A program made the translations under genes and the position numbers. Positions 41,374 to 55,400 of a stretch of 64,000 bases of DNA are shown in pieces. The notes beneath the pieces were generated by a model, which saw nothing but the letters and a program-made list of their open reading frames with translations, searched no databases and was not told where the DNA came from. The stretch is taken from NCBI GenBank assembly GCA_900708905.1, contig CAADRB010000083.1, positions 124,001 through 188,000 on the forward strand, given 5' to 3'. The stretch is from Hymenolepis diminuta (taxonomy: Eukaryota > Platyhelminthes > Cestoda > Cyclophyllidea > Hymenolepididae). Numbering within the stretch: position 1 is the stretch's first letter; the number at the start of each line of letters is the position of its first letter.

Positions 41374-41757
41374 ATGATTAAAATTAATTTAGGTACCATT
41401 CAGGCTTCACTTTCTCATAAATGGCATTTCAATCCAATTCCATTCCGAATTTCTTTAAAATTAGCCAAGTTAGAAAATTTCAAATGTGGTATTAAATTAT
41501 TAAAAACAGAAATTCCATTGAAAAATAATATTATTTTTCTATTTGGTACATGTATCTGCGTGTCAGCAGAATTAGCTAAGGATACAGCATTTCAAATGAA
41601 ACATTTAATTATCAGAACTTATAAGTTTTTCGCGGAATTTTATTTTGGTGTTCTGTTTTATTTTGATACTGGTTTATTTTGCCAGTTGTCATGCCGTCTA
41701 ATGATGGCCAGGTGTATGCAACATAAGCCAACCAATAGGGCGAGAGAAGGGATTTAG
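41374..41757 (+). CDS. Uncharacterised 127-codon open frame, doubtful
   Basis: The longest single-exon open frame outside the recognised genes and the gypsy element. It runs MIKINLGTIQASLSHKWHFN… to …KPTNRAREGI. It has a hydrophobic middle (NNIIFLFGTCICVSAELA; FYFGVLFYFDTGLF) but no family I recognise. It lies about 400 bases beyond the truncated end of the gypsy element. Its 3' end overlaps a GC-rich patch with CCAAT words (41715-41765). It may be chance or a mobile-element remnant. Confidence 0.2.
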   Translation: MIKINLGTIQASLSHKWHFNPIPFRISLKLAKLENFKCGIKLLKTEIPLKNNIIFLFGTCICVSAELAKDTAFQMKHLIIRTYKFFAEFYFGVLFYFDTGLFCQLSCRLMMARCMQHKPTNRAREGI

Positions 41758-44700
41758 CCAATAGAATGTATGTATCGTTTATCGACTAGCTGCTGCTTTC
41801 TCCTAAAATACTCTAAAATAAACGTTTGATTATGGTTGATGCTTTTCATGAATGAATCAAAACAATGATAAAACAAAAAATCACGTTTTAAATTGCAGAA
41901 ATGTAAGGCATCAGTATGTTATTGTTGATTGAAGTAGTCTTTTAAAATGCATTACAGAATGGATTTGTGGTACGCAGCGATAGAAAGGGAGTTTGTGTGT
42001 CATTACTTTAAAAATTCTTTCTTGCACTCTTTGGTTTTCTTCATGGTAATTACTAAGTTTACATCCTTCTGACAGTCAAGTTTAGTCCGAATTTTGTGAG
42101 AAGAGGTTCACCTATTACTTACACAGGATGCAAATTTTAGATATGGATAAAGTGCCTTGTGGACTATTGGGATCACTCAAACTATTAAAATATATTCTTA
42201 ACTTTCCGACTCTGCTTTGAAATAAAATAAACTACTATCATTCCGCTCTTACGGCCATCAGAAGAATTAATTTATAGCTCTGTTACTTTACAAATTTGAA
42301 TTACCCCAATGCGTAATTTTAAATATTTTGGTCAACATTTGTCTTTAATTGGAGAGATTTGAACTGGATGGGAGTAGAAAAAGAAAACCAACAACTAATT
42401 CATGTTTAAGCACTTAACTTGGAAGCTAAGTTCGCATAAACCCTCTCAAAAACCTCAATTAATTCGTTTTGATGGTCAAATAGACAAATCCCTGACTTGA
42501 AGTGCATAAAAATATTGGTTTCGTGACAGAAATCTAAAATTTGTCCCCTTCTCAGGATGTATTGTATTGTATCTGTTCCACAAGTTTTTCAGGTAAGAAA
42601 TTTGTCGCTATATGGATTAAGTTTAAGGCTTAATTATATCAATGCCAGAAAATAGCATGGTAGATCGATCCCTATCGATGGAAATTAGGAAATGGGAATG
42701 ACAAAGATAATGGTTAACACTGTCAAAAGAGATGATAGGATGTAGGCTTCCCGTCTGAGCGAATACAAGATTATTTCCTTTAATAAAATAAACGCTGGAA
42801 CCCCCATTCCTCAATGGATAATGATGGCTGCATCTGAAGACCTTCTAATTCGGAGGAATGAGTAGTAAATTTGTATTGCTGGATTAGCAACTAATTTGCT
42901 ATCTTGTATTTTATTAGTTAATGTCTTGAGATTGAACAATACCCAATTTTTTTAATCAGGTTTGTATATGGAATAATTCACTTCAGTTTGTCAAATTGTA
43001 CTCATTTTATTAAAGCAGTCATAGAGAACACATAGAAATGCAAATGAACTTTTGCTCAGTCCACATGGTTTCCGTTACAGTATTACCATATTTTAAATAT
43101 GCCCGACCAATATATCAACAGTTCAGCTGATTTGTAGATGATTTATTTAAGCTGAATAGAATGAGGTTAGGAGAAATTGATTCAGAGTAGTAAATTAAAT
43201 AAAATTTGACTTCTGATTGGTTAACTGCTGCCTTCAACACCTATAAAGACTGATGCTATGCCAAATACAGTTAGCCATTCAAAATGCACACCGGCTCAAT
43301 CCGTACGTAAACTATTTAACTGCTTTGTTTATCCTTTACCTTTGGTTATCCACCCAATTCGATGAATTATTTTATGATGTGTAATAGATTTAAAGTCAAA
43401 AATTTATGATATGATGGTGTTATTGTGGGTATTATAATTTTAATATAGTGAGCATTATTATATTACTAATAAATTGTCATTAAAAAATTTTGATGTAACT
43501 TTTTACTTTGAATGAAAATATTTCGGCATTAATTTAAATAAAGCATTTACATTGTATTCTTTTAATTTGCATGAATTAAAAGTTAAGAAATTTGTCCTTC
43601 TGTCAAACATTTTGAAATATGGTAATTATATAATTAATGTTAAACATTATGTAATCTTATTAAAACAAAATCGCTTACCAAACCCTAAAACTCAAATAAA
43701 ATTCAAAGATAGTATTAAAGGGCCACAAAAGCCTTATTTTATTTACTGAATATCATATTTCTAATTAAATATCGAACAATCTTTACTATTTCATAGATCA
43801 ATTATTAAATATAATGAAAATGTGTATTTAATATCATTCTTCACGCTTTAATTTGGAATAATGATAACGCTGTTATACGTTGAAAAATATTTTCTGAGAT
43901 ATCATTTTAACATAAATAAAATTATTCTTAATAATCGTACTTATTCGTAATAAACACTTCAATTTACTAACAAATTTATGAGTATCGTTAAGCAGACATT
44001 TTTGCCAACCTTGCTAAACTAAAAACTCGCCAAACATTCTCCTCCAAAGTGAAACCGAAATAAATAACCATAGCTTTCTCGATAAATATAACAGCGTTAT
44101 TTCCACAATCGTACATTTAAGTATTTATAAGTGAAATGAAAGGTATATTTTGGGACTCTCCTGAATTACAGGACATTTTCTTTGAACCAAAATTCATTGC
44201 CCTTCATTTCTCGTATACGTTATATCTCCTTTGAAGGATTTAAACTAACGGATTGGAAGTAATCATGTTATTTTAAAAAAATAATGCGTTTTTCTTCGAT
44301 GAAAATGACTAAAGTTCATATTAGAGGAAGACGATTAAAAACAAAACTCGCACTTTTTATAGTGAAAAAGATATTAGGGTTTAAAGGGATAATTTTCTAT
44401 AAAATAAATTGAAATTATTCTATGAAATAGAATAGCAGTTATCTAACTTAGACTAGAATAAGCGCTAAAGCTATTAAATATTGCTAAACGAATTAATGAA
44501 ACTTCCTATCAGAAAGTCAGTGCTAACTATTTTAGTGCCTTAGGCACGTTCAACTTACCTTTCTTGTGCATTATTATGGCTGGGAGTAATATTCGATAGT
44601 GAAACTGACAGATGACTCTATGAACTCACAATTAATGTCCACAAAATTTTGTTAATCGAAGTAAAAATAATCTGCTTCGCTGAACTATACTAAGTAGAGG

Positions 44701-46059
44701 GAAGTGATTTCATAGTACGTCAGATCCGCCCTGTTCGTAATAACATTGAAGTGATCGTTTAGCTGCAGTATACCTGGATAACGAAGTGAAGTAAGGCAAG
44801 ACACGGTATCTGTTCAGAACATACAAAGAATATTAGTAATCCTATATGGAAAATCATCTGTATTCTTTTTTGCCTTTAGAAAATATCAGCTACTTTTTTG
44901 CTTAAAGAAGTCGGTGGAAAATTCAGTTATTCATAACCATTAATTTAACTCCTCTAATCAAAAATTAAATTCAGTAATTTTTGTTTGTTAATATTTTATG
45001 AAGTATTGCACTGAATTGATGAACGACAGAAAGAAGGAGATTTTTCACTCATATTAAATAATATTCTCCTTTGGTTTTAGAAATATTTTAAAACTGACGC
45101 CATGATTAAGTTTTCACAATCAAATTTTCCGACGTACAGTCTGTATTTACCTTTCTTCAGCAAATATAAACATTTCGAGATGTTTATAACTTTGTTATAA
45201 AAACATTTCTCAATTTTTAATCCACCATTATTCGCCAACAGTACATTTATTCCGAAATCAAACAGGAAATTTACAAAAAATTTAAACTTTTCTAACAAAT
45301 TTTACTGACAAGAATAAGCTTATAATTAATTCCTTACAAGTAACGTTGATATTTTGTCCATTTAAACTATGTACAAACTTCAAGAATTTTATTAAAAGGA
45401 TTGCTAACCCTTCAATGTTAAACGTATTTGAAAGAGAGAGAAGTGAAATAATAAATGACAATCCCAAAAATGTAGTATTTTTTAAATTTTTATCATTACT
45501 ATCTCGACTTGTATTATTGGGCACTTTCAGTTTGGTTAGATATGAGCTCTGAAAGTCTTTAAGTAAAAATTGCGCTTAGGTCGTTTTTAACGAAGAAGAA
45601 ATGAAGGTTTCACAAATTAGTTGTAATTTCTAAATAACAAAGGAGAGGACATATATGTTCCTGCGCAGTGTTGCTTATTTCCCTATCGTAGCTTTGGTCT
45701 GACTTTTTTAGGTCTGGCATTTTTATAATACATAAAAATCCTTTTATTTTTTTATTTGTCTAATGGATATATAAATTTTTAGCCCAAGGTTCAAGAGTGG
45801 AATTTTCTGCGAAATTTTGGATTTAATCTTGACTACGCTGTTTCCGTTCCCTGAGCTTCTGTGCCGGTTTTTTATCATAATTTTTAAAGGACCCTTGTTA
45901 GATGAAATTTCATCAAATCAACTGTTAGTGCCTTAATTTTATTTTATAACTCACATCCAAGCAAATAAATGCCACAATTTTTCATCAACATTAGGCCTAA
46001 TAAAATGATAAAGAGGAAGCAACCAAAATAATTTGTGAATAACAACCGAATATCAATGC
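41758..46059. other. AT-rich stretch upstream of NRPS, no gene seen
   Basis: Only chance-like frames (65-80 codons). A first NRPS exon and promoter may lie here, but none could be identified because the N-terminal residues are not conserved. Confidence 0.55.
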
Positions 46060-46340
46060 GACTTAATTTATTTACTTTTGGATTCTGGTTATACAATATT
46101 TACCTAATGCGTGTCTCATATTCCAAATTCTTCTTCCACTATATTCAATTCCTGGTGACCGGTTGTTTGATTATTGTAATCGGTCAATTTATTGTTTTTA
46201 TTCATAAGGTTTAGAAAGCAGAATGATCTTTCATAATCCTAACATGGCAGAACTGACAAAGCTAAAATTATAAGCTAGGTAGCCCTGATCAAGCCATTTT
46301 TCTTCAGGAGACCAAGACAAAGTTAGCTACGATTAGTTGC
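46060..46340 (+). repeat. Dispersed repeat family R2, copy 4
   Basis: Contains ctggttatacaatatttacc, tcatattccaaattc and catggcagaactgacaaagc, matching the other R2 copies. It lies about 150 bases before the first NRPS exon seen, so it may overlap the promoter or an upstream intron. Confidence 0.6.
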
Positions 46341-46461
46341 TCCTTATATCAGCGAAAAAGTTTGCGTATGATAGAAGGAATTTATGTCCAGATTTGAAAT
46401 ATCGAGCACAATTTTCTTAGGCGCTTCTAGAAATTAGTTAACCTTTGTTTTCAAAGTCTTT

Positions 46462-49400
46462 ATGGTCTTTTATTTTCAATTAGATCCTGATGTTAGTATC
46501 ATAACAGGTCATCTAACAGAAACATTCGGCAAATCACAAGATGGAATTTTTAAGGATATTCAGCTTGGGGACTGTCTTTCTAGTATTGCGAAAGGAAGTG
46601 CCGCCTCTAACACCGCTGTAATCTCCTTTAAACCCGTGGAAGGGGATGTTGAGACGATTGAAGAGATCTCATTTGCAGAACTACATTCGAGAGTTATGAA
46701 ATTGGCGTCCGTATTGAAAGAAAGTTTATCTCTAGGTCTTAAACAAAGAAAGGCAGATGTAAACACAGTGGATGCACAAAGCAAAACAAATGTGGCCACT
46801 TATCTTAATGCTGGAATCAATCGGGTATACATTCAGGTACGCAAATGCTATCATAAAATTTTTATTAATATTTATCATTTTCTCTTGTTAAATAATCTTT
46901 CATGCCCTATTTATCCTTATTTAAAGATAAACTTCCACTCGTAGAGAAAATAAAGTCTTCAAAGTGGCGTTAATCTCAAATAAAGTTGCTTTCATAATCT
47001 AAATGCTATATTACCTGTCTCTTTCATAGGATAAATATATTTAAAAGATGCCCTAAAATCATTTACGGTTGAAAAAGAAATATACAGCATTAGGTGTTTT
47101 GGTTTATTTGCTACTTTATTAAAAATTTGCTGCCATTCTATTTGATACCTCGCTGTTTTTATTATATTCATCCTGACGTTATTAAATTTATAGAAACCGT
47201 AAATGTCGTACAACAAAAAATTTATGATAGTGGTAGGAAAATAAATTATTATGTCTTTATTGATAATCATAATCTAAGTTTATCTCTAAATCTTATAGTG
47301 GTGTTGACTGATTAGTCATAGTAGTGGCTGATAGCAAACACCGGGTTTAGACATCTTCTTAATTAGGATAAATAAGACCTTTGCATAAGAATTTAAATTT
47401 AATTTAATTAGTGTAATTTAATTCAGTAACTTCTTCATTTGATATGCAGCAGTAGTACTTATATGGATATCATCTAACAGACTGATCATTTCTGGTTCAC
47501 TTGCGATGAATTGCGGGATTATAAATAATTCTCTTTTATTTCAAAGGCGCTTCGCCCCTAGTCTTAAATGAGACCGTGCAATAAGGGGATGCCTTAGGTT
47601 CAGATAATGACAAGATGAGACAAAGGAAACTCTTTCTCTTTCCAATACAGCTTTCACAAGACAGGAATGAGGCAGAATCGGTGACAGAGTATCTTTAGAG
47701 TAGATCATTGGTAAGACAACAACTTTGTAGCCAATAGACTCCAACCGTATTAAAGTAGAGGAGCGGAATGCACACCGTAGGTGGCAGGAGGAAATCAATA
47801 AACCACACACAATTATGCGAGGCAGGCAATAAGCTGAATAAACTTGATAAGCGTATTAAGATAATAGACAAGACATGTCTAGAGTAAGATCACTTTAGTT
47901 CTTTTTTATTCATTTACAGTCAAACTCCACTTATTCAATCGATAATCAAGCAGCTATATGAGCAGCATAAATAGAAGGTTAATCAGACGAGGATTTATAA
48001 TAAAGGATTTGTGACTTTGAATATTCAAAAAGTCAAGTTAGGAAAGGATCACCCGGATCATTATTTTTATTTAAGAAATTAACATAGGATGTAGTAATCA
48101 AGTAGCACCCCCACCATCAAATCTTCTCCTGTTGTTGGATCTATACACTTTCATCCAGTTTAGTAAGCACAATTTTCACGGTTCCCTGCGCCCCTCCCCA
48201 ATCAAAGAATTCACAAAATATTCTACCTTTATTCTACCCTGCTTATGGTGAAGCATGCAAGTAACTTGTTAAGAGATATTAAGACAGTGTGCTATTGTTA
48301 CTATTCTAGTTGCTTAATCAGTCATAATATTAAGTTAGTTGGCCAACAAGATCTGAATATTACGACCGTTACTTTATCCTGATACTCAAGAATCAAATCA
48401 TGAAGAGCACGCTTTGGAACATGCTGAATATTTCAAAGTGAAATATAACCCACTGGACGTTCTGATTTCATTATATACACCTATTTGATCCTCCCCCTCC
48501 CACCCCATTACATCTTTTGCTGGTCTGTTTACCTATTTCGCTTGTTCAGATGTTCTGTAATTTAAAATTTCAAACATTTTCCACATTGCAATAAGTATTA
48601 ATAATTCAAATCTGGAATCAGAGCATCAGATGCTTTATTGCCAAAAAATTCATCTTGGGTTACTATATAAAACATTAAAAAATTCGAAGAGCACTTAAAT
48701 TAAATACGTCTTTAATGTTTTAGCTTGCCTGTATGTATTTGCGTCTGACTTATATTCCCATGGACAGCAATCTTCCAAAAGATCGTATAAATCTTATTTT
48801 CAACTCCTTCGAACCCATTGCTTTTATAACCGATGATACTAACGTCAAGATTGAAGATATCGAAACTTTAACATTCACCGTTGATGAGCTATTAAAAAAA
48901 GCAAATGCAGCTGACATACCAGCAGAAGAACCCCTATTCAAGGGAATGGAAAATCCCCTCATACTGCTCCTTTTCACTTCTGGGAGCACATCTCCGATCC
49001 CAAAGGGCGTTCCCCTTCGAAACAGCCAATTGGCAAATCGTCTTTCTTGGCAGTGGAGTACAGAATCACCACTAGCAGGAATAACAGGACCTAGCTTGAT
49101 TAAAACATCCTGCCTTTTTGTTGACAGCTTCACTGAAATGTTTGGACCGCTGCTAGGTGGTAGACCCATCATTGTTTCAGGGACTTCAGAAATTACTAGT
49201 GAACGCCTAGTTACAGATATTGAGATTCTTAAACGCCTTATCAGTCAATATCAAATAACTCAGATAACAAGTGTTCCAACTCAACTCGAGTTGTGGATGA
49301 ACCAGATGGCTGGTGATGGAACGGCTTTCAAGTCATTGAGAGTGATTGTATCTAGCGGACAAATGTTGCCTTATACTTTGGCGTTGAAGATCTTTGCGGT

Positions 49401-52400
49401 GTTTGGAAGCGGAAATTTGAGATTGCTCAATCTTTACGGCAGTACTGAAGTTGCTGGTGATGTCACGGCCATCAGTTTTGATAGTAAGGAGGAAGTCTCC
49501 AAGGCAGCGATACAACTGTCTACTGGAAGTCTTGTCTTGCCAGTAGGTAAACCCATTAGCAATACCGAAATTTACGTTGTTGAAGGTGGAACGGGCAGCT
49601 CTAGTAAAGTTGCGCCAATGGGTTTGGAAGGTGAGGTTTTAACCTCTGGGGCAGGCATTTTGATCGAAGAACCAATTCTAACCTTATCAGACAAAAAGTA
49701 AGTAAATGCAATATTCTTTCCGCAAATTAGTTTATTACTTTAACTAGTAAAAACATTTGATTCCATATTAGATGAAGAATTTACCACATCAGAGCAAACA
49801 AATACATAAATGCCAGGTCAATTAGCGAGGAATTCTTGATGAAAATTAATTTCCGCGGCAGAGAACATTAGTCTATTGGCAATCTTATGATTTATATGAT
49901 TAGATTTAATTTCGTAATTAGAGAAAAAGTAATTCATTTTGACCTTAAAATGGAAAAGTGAATATTTTATAATCTAGGCGAATAATCAGCTCATTAAGCT
50001 TAAGAAATTGTAGATCGCTAATTAATGAATAAATAGGACATTAATAAAAAAATGCATCACTGGAAAAACTATTACCCTTATGATAAATATCTCTCCTAAA
50101 TCTTACATTCCCCCATGTTTAGTAGGTCCAAATATCTGTTTTAAATGTTAATACATAATAACATTTTTATGTTTTAGCACTAAATCTGGTTTATTGGGGG
50201 TTAAGATGACAACTAACGGTTGGCAGCTGACAACTAGCAACAGCAACAATAATCACCAATTCGTAGTTGTTTGAGTAAGAGCTAACAACTGCAGAGCAGA
50301 AAACCAAGAGCTGATTAGACCAAAATATATTCAAGGAAGCCACAACGAAGATTGAAGCGAGTAAGAGGGAGTGAATGAGAGGGGGAGAGACCTGAGGGAC
50401 AGAATAGATGAAGGAAGCTTAGGAGTTGATATCTGACATGTGTACATCATGTTTTGAGTGGGAAAACAAAAATTGTTTTATCTAAGTCATTTGGGTAAAG
50501 CCACACGAGAACATGAGGGCTGATGCACTGTTAAGTGAATCGAGACGGTTACTAAAAAGGTGAATCGATAGGCGCATTTAGACATGACAAATAGGGGTTT
50601 TGCGTCATAGGGACATAAGACGTTATTGCGGCTTCGCGGACGAAAAACTGAATTTTTGTCATAGAGAATGCGAATAAAGAATAAATTCTAGAAATACATA
50701 GAGTCACCCGTCAAATTAAGACCAGCTAAAGCGATTTCTGACATCTAATAAATTAGAACTATGTAGTTAGGAAGACGTAGACGAATACAGATCTTTGCTT
50801 TTGAATGCCAACGTCTAGTTTTATTGCCTATCAATCGTCTTGGCAACTAATCTCTAGCTTTAATTCCCTAAAGGTTTAAAAGACAAATGGGAGCCAATTA
50901 CAATTTCAGCACCTGAGAAATAAATTAAATTGGCATAAAATAAATAAATGACTGTATTGTTCTAATGTGTATATTTATATTAGAGATTTCAAAACATATT
51001 TCTTCCTCTGCCCTGGATAACCTTATTGAACACGGTCTTGATAAGACTGCTCAAGTATTGAGAAAATCAACGCTTTTCTTAGATCAACAACGTTGAGAGC
51101 TGACCCATCTTAGCCATCACTCACGATTTGAATTATTTTCCTTACAGCAAGGATTGCCTATTCACTATATCCTTCGGAACGAAATTCATATTGGATGTTT
51201 CATAATATGGAAATTCAGCCTTTCAAAGAGCAGTGAGAGAAAAAATTTTAAGAAGATACTTCTATAATTAGCAGGCTCTATTTTAACTTCCTTACCTATG
51301 TAAATGCCGACTACTTCAGCATCCATTCAGAATGATCTTCTTGCGAACAATTAATAAAGCATTTTAGAAAGTAAGGATCCAATAACGATCCTTCCTAATT
51401 GAGTGGTTCAGATAGCAAACCATTATGGTCAGGACTTTTTGGGGATTTTCACTGGCATTTAGGTAATTGAAGTTCGTAAGGAATCCGATGTATTTATACT
51501 TTCCTAGGAAGCCACAGCCCGGAATTTAAATAATTCTGTGTAGTGGTTGGCAAAAGATCTGGGATCACCTAAATCTTGTTTCATTTTAAAGTTATTCATG
51601 TCTGGATGTAATTATGCAATATCTTTCTCATCATCTCGTAGGCTTTCCTGCGTTAATTAAAGCTATCAGCTTTGGAAATTCCTCCACTTCAGTCGACCTG
51701 ATGATTCTGGAGCTCAAATGAAGTAGGACTTTCCTGATTCCCTAATTCTCGCTTCTATTGTCTAAGCACCCACTCTTAAAATTAGATATACTTCTTGTTT
51801 ATGAACTTTTACTTCCTAAATGTTTTGATATTTCTCGATGATGAAAATTTTTTAAATCTTCTTGCCCTCCCAAGCAAATAAATGTATAATCACCCTTGGG
51901 AAATATGCCTCACATTTAATAACTCCAGTTAAAAATACAGGAATGATTTGAATTCAATATAACAAACAGGAGTATTTTTAATAGCCTTACCTCAACTTAA
52001 ATCTACTACTGCTTTTATCCACCGCCGTGTTTTCCCCACGATCCATCTCTTTTCACTCAAGTAGTTTATCAATTGGTCTTTGATATTTCATTAAGTGGTT
52101 ATAAATAGGTCTTTATTAGGAAGCATCTAATAGCTGAGAAAAGTTTATATGAAAGGGCATAAAGATCAACAAGAGCAGGATAAATGATAGACCAAGAAGG
52201 ACTATTGTGTACAAAAGTGTGAGAAAATGATCATCTCGCTCTAATGCCAACTAACCTCTCCTCAGTGTAGGACTGTATGACTGACTAGATCTGGGATTTA
52301 AGCATCTCTACGTGCTGGCGTATGTGATTCGTTTAAGATAGAGAAGTTGCTACTGTAGTAATTTTAAGTCAGCGAATCATTACTAACTTAAACACAAATT

Positions 52401-55400
52401 TCCCTTCATTCTAATTTCATTCATGTGTGTAGACAGTCACCCATATTCCATATTGCCCTCCTCCACCTGTAATATAAAATCCCTATAAGAATCCCTGTGT
52501 ATTTTTTAATAATACAAAATTACCCCTATAGGTTGTAAAGAAATAGATCGGCTACCTATAATCCTACCCCATATTAAAATATGTTAGCTCTTATCATTTG
52601 CTATTATTTTGAATTTCTGAAGATATATGTATCAGCAGAGGTTAACCACCTATACAAACTAATAATATTGTCAGTATGCATCGGCAGCGCACTGATCATC
52701 GTGCGCTTCTACTGTTCGATCCCCATCGGAGCACAGCTGGTGAGCGGAATGTCCAATCACATGTGCTATATTTGGCTACGAAGGTGTAGAATTAAAGTCT
52801 CTCATCAGGGGGTCCCATGTTGTCACTCTTTACCCAAGATTGGTGTTGGGAGGCTGTTATAATCTGCCCTCCTCTGTAGGATACCGTAACCGACTCTTAG
52901 ATTCCCCAAGACACTGCACTAATTACAGATACGACCTGACAATACCATAATGCAAGAGACCAAAACCACTATATCCAAACAAGACGTTTTCGTTTCGATA
53001 GGTCGGTCTATATTATTCGCCATTTACAACCGCAATATAAATAAATTCGTTCGAATAAAAGGGAATTAAAAGAAGCAAGAATCAAAAGGTGGAAAATAAA
53101 GAACCTTACATGAAAGAATTGTTTTGGGAAAAATATTATTTTCTTATATGTAACAGAAACACTTTTCTAGTTGGGCTTGGAATGACATTGCATTTCTAAA
53201 TTCACTCTGCCTCATGAATATTTCAAAATACTAAGGGCTACTTACAATTCTTCAGTAACAACGAGCTTGATGAGTTGCATTATTTTACTCCTATATTTTG
53301 AGAGTTTGAATCTGTTCTTCTTTACCACTTATAAACTTTGAATTTCGGTTATGTTCTAGTAAAATTATCCACCCAGTCCCTGTTGTTTTTATATCTTAAT
53401 GACTAAATAAAGAGAATTTTAAGGATACAACAAGTGAGCGTGTTTTGTTTCTATCCTACTTTGTTTGATCCTAAATTTTAATTCCCTGCGATTTATTTTG
53501 AAGCCAAAAAGACAAAAATGTGAAATAGCTCCACAAATCGGATATCATTTAAAATTTTTTCTTGCTTGACAAAACTTGCACGCTGAAAATTTAAATGTTA
53601 TAGTAGCGCTAATATATCCATTTTATCCTTTTTTCAAATTATACTTTTAACTTGTTATAGGCTGGCGCCAACATTATCGAGAAATTACTTGATGAAGTCG
53701 CCCTGTTTCCCTCGATTATTTCAAACAGGAGATATTGGTTTTGTATGTTCAAAGAGTGAAAATCTCTATATCACTGGAAGAGTGGATGATGTGGTTAAAG
53801 TGAATGGAGTAAAAATTTCCGTTGGAAACGTTGACCAAATTTTGGCCGGACTTGATAGAAGTAGTGGCAAATTTGCTAGTCTGGGAGCCACAATAACTCT
53901 CGCCCTGGAAAAGGGTGAAACGAGTTCTCAATTGGTTTGCTTTTATCAAACTTCTGGCAACAAAACATTTACGGATAGGGACCTGGCTGCTATTGTGAAA
54001 ACTCATCTCATGTCATTTCTGCATGTTATTTTCGTCGAAGTAAGTTATTATTGCTTATCATTTCTTCCTTATTTACTACTGTAAGTTAATTAGAAGCAAT
54101 GCTGTTTCTTATCAGAAGATCCAAGCACACATTAAATTATTTTATTCTGGCGATGGTGATTTAACTCACTGTCATAAACATTAATTTATCTCATAATTTG
54201 TTTTTCTTATAAAAATATTTAAATGAGGTTTTATTTGAAATTTGAATTTTACTTAAGCATTAGTTAGGTTATTAATAATTATAACTCTCAAGTCCATTTA
54301 GAAAAGTGCTTTTTCCAACACTCATCTTGGGTAGAGGAGTGGCCTCATAAAGCTTTCCGATTAGGAAGCTCGAATTCTGCCGCCCTCTTTAAAAGCCGGA
54401 TTTAACCAGTTTGATTGACCGTTCGTCCCACCTCGAGAACACTGATGGGCACCGGGCACGTAAAACAATACACCTCTGATGCTTATTAATCCTCTTACAG
54501 TTCCTTAAAAGCTTCTAGATTCCATGGTCTACGGTCATTAATCTTACATTTACGGTCTTTCCCAGAGTTTGAGCATGTAATTTTATGATGATTTTCACTA
54601 TCCTTTCAATTAAATCTCTGATTTTCAAACCTCATATACACAACCTGAGAAAACTTCAAGACGAATAAGTATTTATTTGACCATGGGGTATCATTTTGTG
54701 CAAGTTACGACTGTGCAGGGACAAATACAATCCTCATAGGGCTATGTGAGGCCAAGGGTTTACTTTTACTCTGAATTCAGGTGTCTGGACATCGCATTTC
54801 AAATAACCACTTTCCTAACTGAAAGGTATGTAATTTATGAGCGCTTCTAATCCTGTTTATTTTCCCTCTCCTTCTCTTTATTCTTCCTTTATGCATGAAG
54901 CTCCAAATAATACGTACTTCGGTGTGGCAATCTTGAATAGATACGTTGTCCAGATTAATTTGTTTCTGAGTAATAATATCTTCATGCTTCGTTGTCCGCC
55001 CTTAATACAGTCAAATCGAAAATGGGAAAATAATATTCTCCAAGTTCTACAATTTCCTGAGAACCTGTGTACTTATAATTTTGAAAAATCGAATATAACA
55101 AAATCGAGGAGAGAGTGCTCATGAATGTTTGAGGTGACCAGGTCTGAGGTCTATTCTACATTCAAAAAGACAATATTAATATACAAGATAGGGAAGGGAC
55201 AGTTGTCATTGAATTTTTGAAAAAAAATAACCACTGAAATGTTTGCTATTTGATTAGTGGAGGAAGCCAGACAAGCAACAGACACTAGTTTTGAGAAAAG
55301 TCAGCGACTGAAAATCGCTGGTCAATGTAGAGAAGTCAATTGAATAGATTAGCAAAACTGCATAAATATAAGTTAGATAAACTACGCCCTGTTGCATCCC

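Noticed and set aside
47731..47754. 24-nt candidate microexon between tag and gtagag, reading PIDSNRIK
   Set aside because: Flanked by AG and GT and in phase, but the residues resemble the start of exon 2 rather than motif A2, and it lies in a repeat-like patch. Probably chance.
48750..49172. 140-codon minus-strand open frame
   Set aside because: Shadow of NRPS exon 2, which has clear homology in the plus frame.
52790..52815. CTGATGAG word on the minus strand, a hammerhead ribozyme core element
   Set aside because: No matching GAAA and stem II/III arrangement follows. The 259-bp repeat was also scanned and has no complete hammerhead core.
52581..52862. 93-codon open frame inside NRPS intron 2
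   Set aside because: It crosses a tRNA-like SINE fragment and has no recognisable domain.
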